A stretch of 64,000 bases of DNA from Pseudoalteromonas rubra (GCF_001482385.1 NZ_CP013611.1:2976001-3040000), one strand, 5' to 3'; shown: positions 1 through 9,732, counted from the first letter of the stretch. Notes: generated from the sequence alone by a model not told the origin. Translations and numbers: made by a program.

Positions 1-77
1 TCTTGTCCGGCCTGCTACGTGCCTGAGTTAAGCACCTGATTTAACGTGTGATGCCTCTCTTTACTTGCACAATAGTG

Positions 78-83
78 TATAAT
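78..83 (+). promoter_or_regulatory. -10 element upstream of tesB
   Basis: A perfect TATAAT lies 34 bases before the chosen tesB start. No convincing -35 hexamer sits 16-18 bases upstream, so this is a -10 call only. It is the only promoter-like signal seen in the first 117 bases. Confidence 0.4.
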
Positions 84-117
84 TATAGGATTAGCTATGC
101 AGTGTAAGAGGTGTGCA

Positions 118-984
118 ATGAGTCAGGCATTACAGGGGTTGCTGGAGCTGCTTCAGCTCGAAGAAATCGAACAAGGGATTTATCGGGGCCAGAGCCAGGA
201 TCTGGGCTTTCCGCAGGTGTTTGGCGGCCAGGTTATGGGCCAGGCACTCTCCGCAGCTAAATATACTTTGCCAGAAGGGCGCTACGTGCATTCGCTGCAC
301 TCGTACTTTTTACGTCCCGGCGATGCGGCTAAACCGATTGTGTACGATGTTGAGAATATCCGTGATGGGCGCAGTTTTAGTACTCGCAGGGTCAGCGCCA
401 TTCAGTACGGTAAACCCATTTTTTATATGACCGCGTCTTTTCAGGGGGATGAACCAGGTTTATCCCACCAGTCAGAGATGCCTGAGGTTCCGGGTCCGGA
501 AGCGTTGCGATCATCGCTGGAGTTCTATCAGGATAAAGCAGACTTAATTCCTGAGCCACTGCGCGCTAAATTTACCCAGCCGATGCCTATCGAAATGCGT
601 CCGGTGGAGTTTCATAATCCGTTTCAGCCTGAGGTGATGGAACCCACACGCCATGTCTGGTTTAAGGCCAATGGTGCCATGCCTGACGATCGTCGCATTC
701 ACAACTACCTGCTGGCCTATGCGTCGGATTTTGAGTTCCTGCCCACGGCGCTGCAGCCGCATGGGGTGTCCTTTATGCAAAAAAACATGCAGGTCGCGAC
801 CATAGATCATGCGATGTGGTTCCATCGTCCATTTAGAATGGATGAGTGGTTGCTTTACAGTGTAGACAGTCCCAGTGCCAGCAATGGTCGTGGACTGGTC
901 CGAGGCCAATTCTTTAACCGTCAGGGCGAGTTAGTGGCGTCGACTATTCAGGAAGGGGTTATGCGTCAGCGCGCAGCGCGCTGA
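118..984 (+). CDS. tesB: acyl-CoA thioesterase II (TesB)
   Basis: Hydrolyses acyl-CoA thioesters to free fatty acid and CoA in the cytoplasm. The 288-residue protein has the double hot-dog layout of TesB: an N-terminal half with [12 protein letters not shown] and [10 protein letters not shown], and a C-terminal half with the conserved YASDFEFL segment and MWFHRPF. Length matches the E. coli family member (about 286). An in-frame ATG at 97 is possible, but the ATG at 118 is preferred: an AAGAGG ribosome site lies just before it, and the protein then begins [18 protein letters not shown] as in relatives. It converges on plsB with a shared hairpin between the two ends. Confidence 0.93.
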   Translation: MSQALQGLLELLQLEEIEQGIYRGQSQDLGFPQVFGGQVMGQALSAAKYTLPEGRYVHSLHSYFLRPGDAAKPIVYDVENIRDGRSFSTRRVSAIQYGKPIFYMTASFQGDEPGLSHQSEMPEVPGPEALRSSLEFYQDKADLIPEPLRAKFTQPMPIEMRPVEFHNPFQPEVMEPTRHVWFKANGAMPDDRRIHNYLLAYASDFEFLPTALQPHGVSFMQKNMQVATIDHAMWFHRPFRMDEWLLYSVDSPSASNGRGLVRGQFFNRQGELVASTIQEGVMRQRAAR

Positions 985-994
985 CGCTACAGAT

Positions 995-1031
995 GATACC
1001 TTATATAGCGTGGCGTCTTCTATAAGGTATC
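995..1031. terminator. hairpin shared by tesB and plsB 3' ends
   Basis: GATACCTTATA (995-1005) is exactly complementary to TATAAGGTATC (1021-1031), giving an 11-bp stem between the convergent genes. The right arm covers the plsB stop codon. There is no T-run, so it may protect mRNA ends or limit convergent transcription rather than be a classical intrinsic terminator. Confidence 0.45.
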
Positions 1032-3446
1032 GCGGATGGACTGCCAGATCCTCGCTGGCAGTAAATCATTGAGGTGATCAGACAAAGTGCTGAGCGTTGG
1101 CATCGCTGTGATGGTCTGCTGCTCAGAAATACTGATAAAGCCTTGTGTTTGTAACACGCTGATCAGGTTAGTCTGCACCTTCTTATCAAAGAACTCAGGG
1201 CTCTTAATGCCGTGTAAGGTACCCAGTCGCTTAGCCAACACTTCACTTTCACTCTCCAGTGTGGTGCGGGCAATGCCTTGATCACGTAACAACAGGCTGA
1301 CACTGATGGCGTAGCGTTCCAGTGTTAGATGGATCACCTTACCCAACATCTCCAGTTGTGCCAGTGCTTTGTTGTCTTTAACGACGGTCGCCAGGTGACC
1401 ATCAAAGTCTATCAGGCCCTCCTGAGCGAAACAGTTTAATACGTCCTCAATGTAGTCTTCGCGTAACTCATGCATAAACCACTCTTTGGCAAACAGCGGA
1501 TATAAGGTCCCCAGGCTCGCCTGACACTCAGTGACCGTGACGCTATAGCGGTTAAACAGTATTTGCGCAATAACGCTGGGAACGGCAAACAGATGCAAAA
1601 TATTGTTGCGATAATAGTTAAACAGGGTGCGCTCTTTTTCCTTGATTGTAATGATCTCACCCAGTTCATCCGCCAGTACATCGAACTTATCCAGCTTAAG
1701 TGCGTGATTCAACAGTGCCTCGGCATCTTCATTTGGCGCTGTGACATTGGCGTCATAGCGTGCTTGGCTTTGCAAGGTGAGATAAAAGCGCATTTGTGTC
1801 AGCAGTTTTTGTCGGCTCAGCGCAAATTGTTCATTACACAGCAATATTATGGCCAGCAGGTTGATGGAGTTCAGTGCCGCGCTGGCATTGATGTTGGTCA
1901 TGATCCGATCCGCCACCAGAGCCACCTGACCATTGAGCCACTGCGGTTTGGCGCCCTCACCCTGACCAATCGCGTCGCGCCAGTCAGCCTGATGTTCATT
2001 GAGATATTGATTGAGGTGAATGGGTTCACCGAAGTTCAGGTAACCCCGGCCATAGTTTTTAAGGTTTTTAATGGCCTTAAAGACCCCTGCGACGGATTCA
2101 TTCTTTTTGCTGTTGCCTGCCAGCTCTTTGAGGTAGGTATTGATCTCCATGACATGCTCATAGCCAATGTAAACCGGTACTATAGAAATGGGTCGATCGA
2201 TCCCGCGCAACATAGATTGCATCGTCATGGCCAGCATACCCGTTTTGGGCGGCAACAAGCGGCCTGTGCGACTGCGGCCACCTTCAGTGTAAAACTTGAC
2301 TGAATAGCCTTTGATGAACAGCTGAGTCAGATACTCTTTAAAGATGGTGGAGTAGAGTTTGTTACCGGCAAAAGAGCGGCGAATAAAGAACGCGCCACAG
2401 CGCCGGAAAATGCCACCGGCCGGAAAAAAATTCAGGTTCACCCCGGCTGCAATATGCGGCGGTACCAGACCTTGGTGATAAATCACGTAGGTTAGCAGCA
2501 GGTAATCCATGTGGCTGCGATGGCAGGGCACGTAAATTATCTCGTGGCCTTTATCGGCCAGGTCATGCACCCTCTCGGCATTTTTTACTTCGATGCCGTT
2601 ATAGAGTTTATTCCACAGCCAGGTCAATACGCGATCGCCCACGCGAACCATGGCTTCTGAATAGTTGGCGGCAACTTCCTCCAGTAGCTCCAGCGCTTTT
2701 AAGCGTGCCTCATCATGACTCAGCCCTTTAGATTTGGCTTCATCGGCGATGGCGCGTTTGACTGTGGGAGCAGCCAGCAGGGAATTGAACAGAGCTTCGC
2801 GCGACGGTAATTTGGGTCCGGTTGCAGCCAGCTTCTGACGATGAAAGTGCACTCGAGCTACGCGTAGCAGTTTATGAGGTAATTCGTCGACGTCCGATTT
2901 GTCGGTCATAAGCTGGTCCAGAGCGATGGGGGCAGAGAAGCGCACCAGGTTGTCGCGACCAGAAAACAGCACGACCATAGCCTTGCGCAACCAGCTAGGG
3001 GTCAATGAGTGGCTGAATAAGGTGCCTATACCTGGCTTTTCTTTACCAGGGTTACGGCCCCACAACACAGTCACCGGGATCACTTGTGCTTTGATGTCCG
3101 GGTGGGCACGCAATGCAGAGAAAATCGCTTTACCCTGATCAATGGCCGGGCTGGGTCCCGCGGTTTTGCTCAGCAGGGGCGTTGGATTTTTGATACCAAT
3201 AAAGCGCGGCAGTGTTTTACTTCCTAAAACCTGATCTTGCATGGGGCTGGGCAAGCCCAGCTTCTTACACATCGCGTTGAGTGCAGCCAGATCTGCCCGA
3301 GAGTTGAGTCGGGCAACATAAAAAGTGGGTAAGCTCGGGTCCAGGTTGAACTGCGACACGGGGTCAGCCGGCAACAGTTTGCTTCTGACCAGTAAGCAGT
3401 TGGTCCATTGGGCCACTCGGTTGAGCCCCTGAGAAAGTAAGCGCAT
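1020..3446 (-). CDS. plsB: glycerol-3-phosphate acyltransferase PlsB
   Basis: Transfers an acyl chain from acyl-CoA or acyl-ACP to sn-glycerol-3-phosphate, the first step of membrane phospholipid synthesis, at the inner membrane. The 808-residue length equals the long PlsB type. The acyltransferase HX4D motif (HRSHMD) is at residues 309-314 and the substrate-binding FYTEGGRSR at 385-393, followed by a PVYIGYE block near 424. The start at 3446 gives MRLLSQGLNR, about 370 bases from the S10 operon start on the other strand. Being next to tesB puts acyl-CoA use and hydrolysis side by side, but they are transcribed convergently. Confidence 0.96.
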   Translation of the reverse strand: MRLLSQGLNRVAQWTNCLLVRSKLLPADPVSQFNLDPSLPTFYVARLNSRADLAALNAMCKKLGLPSPMQDQVLGSKTLPRFIGIKNPTPLLSKTAGPSPAIDQGKAIFSALRAHPDIKAQVIPVTVLWGRNPGKEKPGIGTLFSHSLTPSWLRKAMVVLFSGRDNLVRFSAPIALDQLMTDKSDVDELPHKLLRVARVHFHRQKLAATGPKLPSREALFNSLLAAPTVKRAIADEAKSKGLSHDEARLKALELLEEVAANYSEAMVRVGDRVLTWLWNKLYNGIEVKNAERVHDLADKGHEIIYVPCHRSHMDYLLLTYVIYHQGLVPPHIAAGVNLNFFPAGGIFRRCGAFFIRRSFAGNKLYSTIFKEYLTQLFIKGYSVKFYTEGGRSRTGRLLPPKTGMLAMTMQSMLRGIDRPISIVPVYIGYEHVMEINTYLKELAGNSKKNESVAGVFKAIKNLKNYGRGYLNFGEPIHLNQYLNEHQADWRDAIGQGEGAKPQWLNGQVALVADRIMTNINASAALNSINLLAIILLCNEQFALSRQKLLTQMRFYLTLQSQARYDANVTAPNEDAEALLNHALKLDKFDVLADELGEIITIKEKERTLFNYYRNNILHLFAVPSVIAQILFNRYSVTVTECQASLGTLYPLFAKEWFMHELREDYIEDVLNCFAQEGLIDFDGHLATVVKDNKALAQLEMLGKVIHLTLERYAISVSLLLRDQGIARTTLESESEVLAKRLGTLHGIKSPEFFDKKVQTNLISVLQTQGFISISEQQTITAMPTLSTLSDHLNDLLPARIWQSIRDTL

Positions 3447-3619
3447 AGCAGTACCAGATTCGTATTTTTGCTGTATAGAATATCAGGCTTTAACTGGACT
3501 GACCATTTGTGTCAGTACAATGACAAGGACGGTGTAGGCAATCCTTTGTATAAAGTATAGACGCCCTGTGCCACTTACAGTGAGGACGAGGCATGCAGCA
3601 AATAATTTTGCAATAATTG

Positions 3620-3647
3620 TTGCATTTATCGCCAGTCTCATTATAAT
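3620..3647 (+). promoter_or_regulatory. S10 operon promoter
   Basis: TTGCAT (3620-3625), a 16-base spacer and a perfect TATAAT (3642-3647) form a good sigma-70 promoter. Transcription starting near 3654 would give a leader of about 180 bases before rpsJ, close to the leader length known for the E. coli S10 operon. Confidence 0.65.
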
Positions 3648-3653
3648 GCACAA

Positions 3654-4145
<492 letters not shown>

Positions 4146-4172
4146 TCGAAAGATTAGAGAGGTTTTAGGAAA

Positions 4173-4808
4173 ATGGCATTAGGTCTAGTCGGTCGTAAAG
4201 TGGGTATGACACGCATCTTCACTGAAGATGGTGTATCTATCCCTGTGACAGTTATCGAAGCGACTCCTAACCGTGTTACTCAGATCAAATCTGACGCAAC
4301 AGACGGTTATAACGCGCTTCAAGTTACTGCAGGCGAGAAAAAAGCAAGCCGTGTAAACAAACCAGAAGCGGGTCACTTCGCTAAAGCTGGTGTTGAAGCG
4401 GGTCGCGGCCTGTGGGAATTCCGTCTTAACGGCGGTGAAGGTGAGTTTGAAGTAGGTGCTGAGCTTACTGTTGAGCTATTCAACGAAGTAAACAAAGTAG
4501 ACGTTACTGGTACTTCAAAAGGTAAAGGTTTCCAAGGTGGTGTTAAGCGCTGGAATTTCAGCACGCAAGACGCTACTCACGGTAACTCTCTATCTCACCG
4601 TGCTCCTGGTTCAATCGGTCAAAACCAATCACCTGGTAAGGTGTTTAAAGGTAAGAAAATGGCTGGTCAAATGGGTAATGTGCAAACAACTACTCAGAAC
4701 CTAGAGCTAGTACGTGTTGACGCTGAGCGTAATCTGCTTTTAGTTAAAGGTGCAGTACCTGGCGCTATCGGCGGCGACGTTATCGTTAAACCAGCTGTTA
4801 AAGCTTAA
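4173..4808 (+). CDS. rplC: 50S ribosomal protein L3
   Basis: A 211-residue L3 protein, an early assembly protein of the 50S subunit whose loop reaches toward the peptidyl transferase centre. It starts [16 protein letters not shown] and contains the L3 core ([15 protein letters not shown], then [15 protein letters not shown] near residues 145-160, which includes the glutamine that PrmB methylates in E. coli). It is co-transcribed between rpsJ and rplD with a ribosome site AGGTTTTAGGA just ahead. Confidence 0.99.
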   Translation: MALGLVGRKVGMTRIFTEDGVSIPVTVIEATPNRVTQIKSDATDGYNALQVTAGEKKASRVNKPEAGHFAKAGVEAGRGLWEFRLNGGEGEFEVGAELTVELFNEVNKVDVTGTSKGKGFQGGVKRWNFSTQDATHGNSLSHRAPGSIGQNQSPGKVFKGKKMAGQMGNVQTTTQNLELVRVDAERNLLLVKGAVPGAIGGDVIVKPAVKA

Positions 4809-4825
4809 GTCCTGGAGATTTAGTG

Positions 4826-5428
4826 ATGGAATTAGCAATTAAAGGCGCTGGTGCGCTTGAAGTTTCCGAAGCTACTTTTGGACGTGAGTTTAACGAAGCA
4901 TTAGTACACCAAGTAGTTGTTGCTTTCGCAGCAGGTGCTCGTCAGGGTACTAAAGCTCAGAAGACACGTTCTGAAGTTGCTGGTGGTGGTAAAAAACCAT
5001 TCCGCCAAAAAGGTACTGGCCGTGCACGTGCTGGTACAATCCGCAGCCCAATCTGGCGCAGCGGTGGTGTGAGCTTTGCAGCTAAGCCGCAAGATCACAG
5101 CCAAAAAGTTAACCGTAAGATGTATCGCGGTGCGATCAAGAGCATTCTTTCTGAGCTTGTTCGTCAAGATCGTCTAGTAGTTGTTGAAGAATTTGGTCTA
5201 GAAGCACCAAAGACTAAAGAACTAGTAGCTAAGCTGAAAGAGCTTGAGCTTAAAGACGTATTAATCGTGACTGAAGAAGTAGATGAGAATCTATTCCTTT
5301 CTGCACGTAACCTGTACAAGGTTGACACGCGTGATGTAGCTGGCATCGACCCAGTAAGCCTAATCGCTTTCGATAAGGTACTGATTACTGCTGCTGCTGT
5401 TAAGCAACTTGAGGAGGCGCTAGCATGA
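4826..5428 (+). CDS. rplD: 50S ribosomal protein L4
   Basis: L4 lines the nascent peptide exit tunnel and, in relatives, is the autogenous repressor of this operon. The conserved [13 protein letters not shown] and [19 protein letters not shown] segments are present. A GTG at 4823 directly precedes the ATG at 4826; the ATG is preferred because family members begin MEL and CTGGAG lies at normal distance. The stop overlaps the L23 start by four bases (ATGA), suggesting translational coupling. Confidence 0.98.
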   Translation: MELAIKGAGALEVSEATFGREFNEALVHQVVVAFAAGARQGTKAQKTRSEVAGGGKKPFRQKGTGRARAGTIRSPIWRSGGVSFAAKPQDHSQKVNRKMYRGAIKSILSELVRQDRLVVVEEFGLEAPKTKELVAKLKELELKDVLIVTEEVDENLFLSARNLYKVDTRDVAGIDPVSLIAFDKVLITAAAVKQLEEALA

Positions 5429-5727
5429 TCCGTGAAGAACGTCTTTTAAAAGTAATCCTTGCTCCACACATCTCTGAGAAAAGCACCATCTCTGCTGAAG
5501 AGAACAACACGATTGTTTTCAAAGTAGTTAAAGATGCAAACAAAGCAGAAATCAAAGCTGCTGTTGAGAAGCTTTTCGAAGTAGAAGTAACTGGTGTTCG
5601 CACGCTAAATGTTAAGGGTAAAACTAAGCGTACAGGCATGCGTTTCGGCCGTCGTTCAGACTGGAAGAAAGCCTACGTTACTCTTAAAGAAGGCAGCGAG
5701 CTAGACTTTGTCGGCGGCGCCGAGTAA
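5425..5727 (+). CDS. rplW: 50S ribosomal protein L23
   Basis: The 100-residue L23 protein sits at the tunnel exit and is the docking site for trigger factor and signal recognition particle. It starts [20 protein letters not shown], typical of the family, with the basic loop [21 protein letters not shown] near residues 63-83. Its start overlaps the end of rplD by four bases, and rplB follows after 17 bases. Confidence 0.98.
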   Translation: MIREERLLKVILAPHISEKSTISAEENNTIVFKVVKDANKAEIKAAVEKLFEVEVTGVRTLNVKGKTKRTGMRFGRRSDWKKAYVTLKEGSELDFVGGAE

Positions 5728-5744
5728 TAAGGGGAGTTAGAATT

Positions 5745-6569
5745 ATGGCACTTCAAAAGTGTAAACCAACTTCTGCGGGTCGTCGTCACGTCGTTAAAGT
5801 GGTTAACCCTGATCTGCACAAGGGTAAGCCTTACGCTCCGCTATTAGAGAAAAACTCTAAATCAGGTGGTCGTAACAACAACGGTCGTATCACGGTTCGT
5901 CACATCGGTGGTGGTCACAAGCAACACTACCGTGTAATCGACTTTAAACGCACTAAAGATGGCATCCCAGCTAAAGTAGAGCGTCTAGAGTACGATCCTA
6001 ACCGTAGCGCAAACATCGCTCTTGTATTATATGCAGACGGTGAGCGTCGTTACATCATCGCACCGAAGGGTGTTAAAGCAGGTGATGCAATCCAGTCTGG
6101 TGTTGATGCACCAATCAAAGCTGGTAACGCAATGCCTATGCGTAACATCCCAGTAGGTACAACGGTACACAATGTTGAGCTTAAGCCTGGTAAAGGTGCT
6201 CAGATTGCCCGTTCTGCTGGTGCATATGTACAGATCCTAGCGCGTGAAGGCCAGTACGTGACTCTACGTCTACGTTCAGGCGAAATGCGTAAAGTTGAAG
6301 CGGATTGTCGCGCAACTATCGGTGAAGTAGGTAACGCTGAACACATGCTACGTTCACTAGGTAAAGCTGGTGCAACTCGCTGGCGTGGTGTTCGTCCTAC
6401 AGTTCGTGGTGTTGCCATGAACCCGGTAGACCACCCACACGGTGGTGGTGAAGGTCGTACATCTGGTGGTCGTCACCCTGTGTCTCCATGGGGTAAGCCG
6501 ACTAAAGGTGCTAAGACACGTAAGAACAAGCGTACTGATAAATTTATCGTACGTCGTCGTACTAAGTAA
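5745..6569 (+). CDS. rplB: 50S ribosomal protein L2
   Basis: L2 is needed for subunit association and peptidyl transferase activity. The 274-residue protein starts [19 protein letters not shown] and has the RNA-binding OB and SH3-like halves plus the signature [20 protein letters not shown] near residues 222-241, with the conserved histidine in HPHGGGEG. A basic tail ([16 protein letters not shown]) ends it. A ribosome site AGGGGAG precedes it. Confidence 0.99.
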   Translation: MALQKCKPTSAGRRHVVKVVNPDLHKGKPYAPLLEKNSKSGGRNNNGRITVRHIGGGHKQHYRVIDFKRTKDGIPAKVERLEYDPNRSANIALVLYADGERRYIIAPKGVKAGDAIQSGVDAPIKAGNAMPMRNIPVGTTVHNVELKPGKGAQIARSAGAYVQILAREGQYVTLRLRSGEMRKVEADCRATIGEVGNAEHMLRSLGKAGATRWRGVRPTVRGVAMNPVDHPHGGGEGRTSGGRHPVSPWGKPTKGAKTRKNKRTDKFIVRRRTK

Positions 6570-6576
6570 TAGTTGA

Positions 6577-6864
<288 letters not shown>

Positions 6865-6876
6865 TCGGAGGGTATG

Positions 6877-7209
6877 ATGGAAGCATTAGCTAAACACAAA
6901 TTCGCCTCTGGTTCGGCGCAAAAAGCACGTCTAGTTGCAGATCAGATCCGCGGACTTCCGGTTGATCGCGCGCTAGAAATCCTAGCGTACAGCCCAAAGA
7001 AAGCGGCTGTATTAGTTAAGAAAGTACTTGAGTCTGCTATCGCTAACGCGGAGCACAACGAAGGTGCTGACATTGATGAGCTTAAAGTGGCTAAAGTATT
7101 TGTAGACGAAGGTCCTACAATGAAACGTATTATGCCACGTGCTAAAGGACGCGCAGACCGCATCCTTAAGCGTTCAAGCCACATCACTGTTGTGGTTTCA
7201 GATAGCTAG
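6877..7209 (+). CDS. rplV: 50S ribosomal protein L22
   Basis: L22 binds 23S rRNA and its beta-hairpin helps form the exit-tunnel constriction where macrolides act. ATG codons occur at 6874 and 6877; the second gives [19 protein letters not shown], 110 residues, the usual length, and keeps the CGGAGG ribosome site at a workable distance. The hairpin residues [17 protein letters not shown] near 83-99 look normal. Confidence 0.97.
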   Translation: MEALAKHKFASGSAQKARLVADQIRGLPVDRALEILAYSPKKAAVLVKKVLESAIANAEHNEGADIDELKVAKVFVDEGPTMKRIMPRAKGRADRILKRSSHITVVVSDS

Positions 7210-7221
7210 GAGATATAAGTA

Positions 7222-7923
7222 ATGGGACAAAAAGTTCATCCTACTGGTATTCGCCTAGGTATCTCTAAACCTTGGGTTTCTACCTGGTACGCGAATTCAA
7301 AAGATTTCTCTGAGCAGCTTTTTGGTGATCACAAAGTGCGTCAATACCTTACTAAGGAATTGAAAAACGCTTCTGTGTCTAAAATCGTTATTGAGCGTCC
7401 AGCGAAATCTATCCGTGTAACAATTCACACAGCTCGTCCTGGTGTTGTTATCGGTAAAAAAGGTGAAGACGTTGAAAAGCTTCGCCACGCTGTAACTAAG
7501 CTTGCTGGTGTACCTGCACAAATCAACATTGCAGAAGTACGTAAGCCAGAGCTTGATGCACAACTAGTTGCTGACGGTATCTCTTCACAGCTAGAGCGTC
7601 GTGTTATGTTCCGTCGTGCGATGAAGCGCGCGGTACAGAACGCAATGCGCCTGGGTGCAAAGGGTATCAAAGTTGAAGTTAGCGGCCGTCTAGGCGGTGC
7701 TGAAATCGCACGTTCTGAGTGGTATCGTGAAGGTCGTGTACCTCTACACACTCTACGTGCTGACATCGACTACGCAACTTCTGAAGCTTTGACCACTTAC
7801 GGTATCATCGGTGTTAAAGTTTGGATCTTCAAAGGCGAAGTTATCGGTGGTCTTCCACTGAAACAAGAAGCTGAGAAGCCAGCCAAGCGCGCTCCGAAGA
7901 AAGCTAAAAAAAGTGCTAAGTAA
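7222..7923 (+). CDS. rpsC: 30S ribosomal protein S3
   Basis: A 233-residue S3 protein, part of the mRNA entry tunnel and its helicase activity. It starts [14 protein letters not shown], contains a KH domain with the GKKGEDVE loop near residues 78-85, and the C-terminal domain with [20 protein letters not shown]. The lysine-rich tail ([15 protein letters not shown]) is a common feature. The ribosome site is TAGGAGA. Confidence 0.99.
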   Translation: MGQKVHPTGIRLGISKPWVSTWYANSKDFSEQLFGDHKVRQYLTKELKNASVSKIVIERPAKSIRVTIHTARPGVVIGKKGEDVEKLRHAVTKLAGVPAQINIAEVRKPELDAQLVADGISSQLERRVMFRRAMKRAVQNAMRLGAKGIKVEVSGRLGGAEIARSEWYREGRVPLHTLRADIDYATSEALTTYGIIGVKVWIFKGEVIGGLPLKQEAEKPAKRAPKKAKKSAK

Positions 7924-7936
7924 GAGGTAGCGACTA

Positions 7937-8350
7937 ATGTTACAGCCAAAACGTACAAAATTCCGTAAAGTGCACAAAGGCCGCAACCGTGGTCTTGCAA
8001 CTAGCGGTAATAAAGTTAGCTTCGGTTCTTTCGGCTTGAAAGCGACTGGCCGTGGCCGTATGACTGCTCGTCAAATCGAAGCAGCTCGTCGTGCTATGAC
8101 ACGTCACATCAAGCGTCAAGGTAAAATCTGGATCCGTGTGTTCCCAGACAAGCCAATTACAGAAAAGCCGCTTGAAGTTCGTATGGGTAAAGGTAAAGGT
8201 TCTGTTGAATACTGGGTTGCTGAAATTCAGCCTGGTAAAGTACTTTACGAGATGGAAGGTGTTTCAGAAGAGCTTGCTCGCGAAGCATTCAACCTAGCTG
8301 CTCGTAAATTACCTTTCAAAACCACTTTTGTAACTCGGACGGTAATGTAA
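7937..8350 (+). CDS. rplP: 50S ribosomal protein L16
   Basis: A 137-residue L16 protein, which organises the A-site region of the 50S subunit. It starts [19 protein letters not shown] and has the family block [19 protein letters not shown] with the conserved arginine that YcfD hydroxylates in E. coli. The rpmC start codon follows the stop directly. Confidence 0.99.
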   Translation: MLQPKRTKFRKVHKGRNRGLATSGNKVSFGSFGLKATGRGRMTARQIEAARRAMTRHIKRQGKIWIRVFPDKPITEKPLEVRMGKGKGSVEYWVAEIQPGKVLYEMEGVSEELAREAFNLAARKLPFKTTFVTRTVM

Positions 8351-8542
8351 ATGAAAGCTAGCGAACTTAAAGACAAAAGCGTAGAAGAGCTAAATGCTGA
8401 ACTTCTAGAGCTTCTGCGTGAGCAGTTCAACCTGCGCATGCAAGCGAGCACTGGTCAGCTGGCTCAAACTCACGAGCTGAAAAAAGTACGTCGCAATATT
8501 GCGCGTGTTAAAACGGTTATCAACCAGAAGGCAGGTGCATAA
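8351..8542 (+). CDS. rpmC: 50S ribosomal protein L29
   Basis: A 63-residue two-helix L29 protein beside L23 at the tunnel exit. It starts [18 protein letters not shown] and has the conserved [14 protein letters not shown] segment ([12 protein letters not shown]) and [11 protein letters not shown]. No gap separates it from rplP and its stop overlaps the rpsQ start by one base (TAATG), so the three are coupled. Confidence 0.98.
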   Translation: MKASELKDKSVEELNAELLELLREQFNLRMQASTGQLAQTHELKKVRRNIARVKTVINQKAGA

Positions 8543-8799
8543 TGAGCGATAAGATCCGTACTCTTCAAGGTCGTGTAGTTAGCGACAAAATGGACAAGTC
8601 AATCGTTGTTGCTATCGAGCGTCAGGTTAAGCACCCGATCTACGGTAAATTCATCAAGCGTACAACTAAGTTGCACGCACACGATGAGAGCAACACTGCG
8701 CAAGCAGGTGATACTGTGACTATCCGTGAATGTGCGCCGATCTCTAAGAAAAAATCTTGGACTTTGGTAGACGTTCTGGTTCGTCCTAAGAAAGCTTAA
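8542..8799 (+). CDS. rpsQ: 30S ribosomal protein S17
   Basis: Last gene of the S10 operon, an 85-residue OB-fold protein binding 16S rRNA. It begins [20 protein letters not shown] and has the S17 signature region near residues 54-68 ([17 protein letters not shown]). Its last 15 or so codons, together with the terminator, are repeated four more times downstream (8870-9640) in an unusual tandem array. Normally the spc operon (rplN onward) would follow; here it does not. Confidence 0.98.
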   Translation: MSDKIRTLQGRVVSDKMDKSIVVAIERQVKHPIYGKFIKRTTKLHAHDESNTAQAGDTVTIRECAPISKKKSWTLVDVLVRPKKA

Positions 8800-8828
8800 T
8801 TTTAGTTTTTAACTAAATTAAACTTTTG

Positions 8829-8858
8829 AAAAGCCCCGGCCTTTTGGTCGGGGCTTTT
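8829..8858 (+). terminator. S10 operon terminator, copy 1
   Basis: AAAAGCCCCGGCC, loop TTTT, and GGTCGGGGCTTTT form a strong intrinsic terminator 29 bases after the rpsQ stop. A second AT-rich inverted repeat (TTAATTTTAGTT / AACTAAATTAA, 8797-8820) lies directly before it. This pair of hairpins is copied in every unit of the following array. Confidence 0.93.
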
Positions 8859-8915
8859 GCGTTTGGGGCGATCAGGTTATTTTAGGGGTCGTCTGAAGAG
8901 CGCGACGCTCCGTGA

Positions 8916-8993
8916 ATGTGCGTCACCACCAAAACCCCTAAGAAAACATCCTGGACTTTGGTAGACGTTCTGGTTCGTCCTAAGAAAGCTTAA
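8916..8993 (+). pseudogene. rpsQ tail duplicate 1 (25-codon remnant)
   Basis: First of four copies of the S17 C-terminus. An ATG opens a 25-codon frame starting MCVTTKTPKKTSW and ending in the S17 tail [11 protein letters not shown], then TAA. An 8-base insertion compared with rpsQ has shifted the upstream frame, so the true S17 frame is not continuous. No ribosome site is visible. Equivalent frames lie at 9110-9187, 9302-9379 and 9496-9573. Confidence 0.6.
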
Positions 8994-9022
8994 TTTTAGT
9001 TTTTAACTAAATTAAACTTTTG

Positions 9023-9052
9023 AAAAGCCCCGGCCTTTTGGTCGGGGCTTTT
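9023..9052 (+). terminator. S10 terminator, copy 2
   Basis: Identical in sequence to copy 1, lying 194 bases downstream of it in the tandem array. It would catch transcripts that read through the first terminator. Confidence 0.85.
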
Positions 9053-9109
9053 GCGTTTGGGGCGATCAGGTTATTTTAGGGGTCGTCTGAAGAGCGCGAC
9101 GCTCCGTGA

Positions 9110-9187
9110 ATGTGCGTCACCACCAAAACCCCTAAGAAAACATCCTGGACTTTGGTAGACGTTCTGGTTCGTCCTAAGAAAGCTTAA
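9110..9187 (+). pseudogene. rpsQ tail duplicate 2 (25-codon remnant)
   Basis: Same 25-codon frame as the remnant at 8916, opening at the ATG within TGAATGTGCG and ending with the S17 tail and TAA. It is base-for-base the same as the first duplicate in this stretch, which points to recent or homogenised duplication. Confidence 0.6.
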
Positions 9188-9215
9188 TTTTAGTTTTTAA
9201 CTAAATTAAACTTTG

Positions 9216-9245
9216 AAAAGCCCCGGCCTTTTGGCCGGGGCTTTT
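9216..9245 (+). terminator. S10 terminator, copy 3
   Basis: Here the right arm reads GGCCGGGG instead of GGTCGGGG, replacing a G-U pair by G-C, so the stem CCCCGGCC/GGCCGGGG is perfect and this is the strongest hairpin of the five. Confidence 0.85.
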
Positions 9246-9301
9246 GCGTTTGGGGCGGTCAGGTTATTTAGGGGTCGTCTGAATAGAGTGGTCATCCGTG
9301 A

Positions 9302-9379
9302 ATGTGTGTCACCACCAAAACCCCTAAGAAAACATCCTGGACTTTGGTAGACGTTCTGGTTCGCCCTAAGAAAGCTTAA
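9302..9379 (+). pseudogene. rpsQ tail duplicate 3 (25-codon remnant)
   Basis: Third copy of the 25-codon frame. It differs from the others only at silent positions in that frame (TGT for TGC at codon 2, CGC for CGT in the VRPKK tail), so the encoded peptide is unchanged. Confidence 0.6.
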
Positions 9380-9408
9380 TTTTAGTTTTTAACTAAATTA
9401 AACTTTTG

Positions 9409-9438
9409 AAAAGCCCCGGCCTTTTGGTCGGGGCTTTT
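9409..9438 (+). terminator. S10 terminator, copy 4
   Basis: Same hairpin sequence as copy 1, 193 bases after copy 3. The following linker reads GCCTTTTGGGGC instead of GCGTTTGGGGC. Confidence 0.85.
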
Positions 9439-9495
9439 GCCTTTTGGGGCGGTCAGGTTATTTAGGGGTCGTCTGAATAGAATGGTCATCCGTGA

Positions 9496-9573
9496 ATGTG
9501 CGTCACCACCAAAACCCCTAAGAAAACATCCTGGACTTTGGTAGACGTTCTGGTTCGTCCTAAGAAAGCTTAA
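9496..9573 (+). pseudogene. rpsQ tail duplicate 4 (25-codon remnant)
   Basis: Fourth copy of the 25-codon frame, again intact from ATG to TAA and again ending in the S17 C-terminal residues. Upstream it shares the GGTCATCC linker variant with duplicate 3. Confidence 0.6.
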
Positions 9574-9602
9574 TTTTAGTTTTTAACTAAATTAAACTTT
9601 TG

Positions 9603-9632
9603 AAAAGCCGCGGCCTTTTGGTCGGGGCTTTT
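9603..9632 (+). terminator. S10 terminator, copy 5
   Basis: The left arm reads GCCGCGGCC instead of GCCCCGGCC, which puts a mismatch into the stem opposite GGTCGGGGC. This last copy is therefore weakened compared with the others. Confidence 0.8.
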
Positions 9633-9675
9633 GCTTTTGGGGCGGTCAGGTTATTTTAGGGGTCGTCTGAATAGA

Positions 9676-9732
9676 ATGACTATCCATGAATGTGTGCCAT
9701 TCCTGGGGGATATTCTTGAAGAGGTACTGTAG
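9676..9732 (+). pseudogene. truncated sixth rpsQ-derived copy with hybrid 18-codon frame
   Basis: The bases ATGACTATCCATGAATGTGT match the rpsQ segment encoding TIRECAP better than the middle copies do, so this is a separate, older or differently derived end of the array. After about ten codons the similarity stops and the frame runs on as FLGDILEEVL before TAG. No ribosome site is seen. It marks the right-hand junction of the duplication. Confidence 0.45.

Larger units (their letters stand above)
8724..9700 (+). repeat. tandem array of the rpsQ 3' end plus S10 terminator
   Basis: The motif CCGTGAATGTG recurs at 8724 (in rpsQ), 8910, 9104, 9296 and 9490, and as CCATGAATGTG at 9684. The AAAGCTTAATTTTAG junction recurs at 8791, 8985, 9179, 9371 and 9565. 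Unit length is 192-194 bases; the first interval of the left motif is 186 because the copies carry 8 extra bases compared with rpsQ. Each full unit holds the last 15 S17 codons, the stop, the AT-rich hairpin, the GC-rich terminator and a linker. Copies 2 and 3 are nearly identical; copies 4 and 5 share linker changes (ATAGARTGGTCAT). A truncated sixth copy ends near 9700. The array fills the gap where rplN would be expected. Confidence 0.97.

Noticed and set aside
1563..2303. 246-codon plus-strand frame opposite plsB
   Set aside because: Entirely antisense to the well-supported plsB gene; the product has no family features.
8724..9700. CRISPR array reading of the tandem repeat
   Set aside because: Units are 192-194 bp with no unique spacers, contain rpsQ sequence and terminators, and no cas genes are near.
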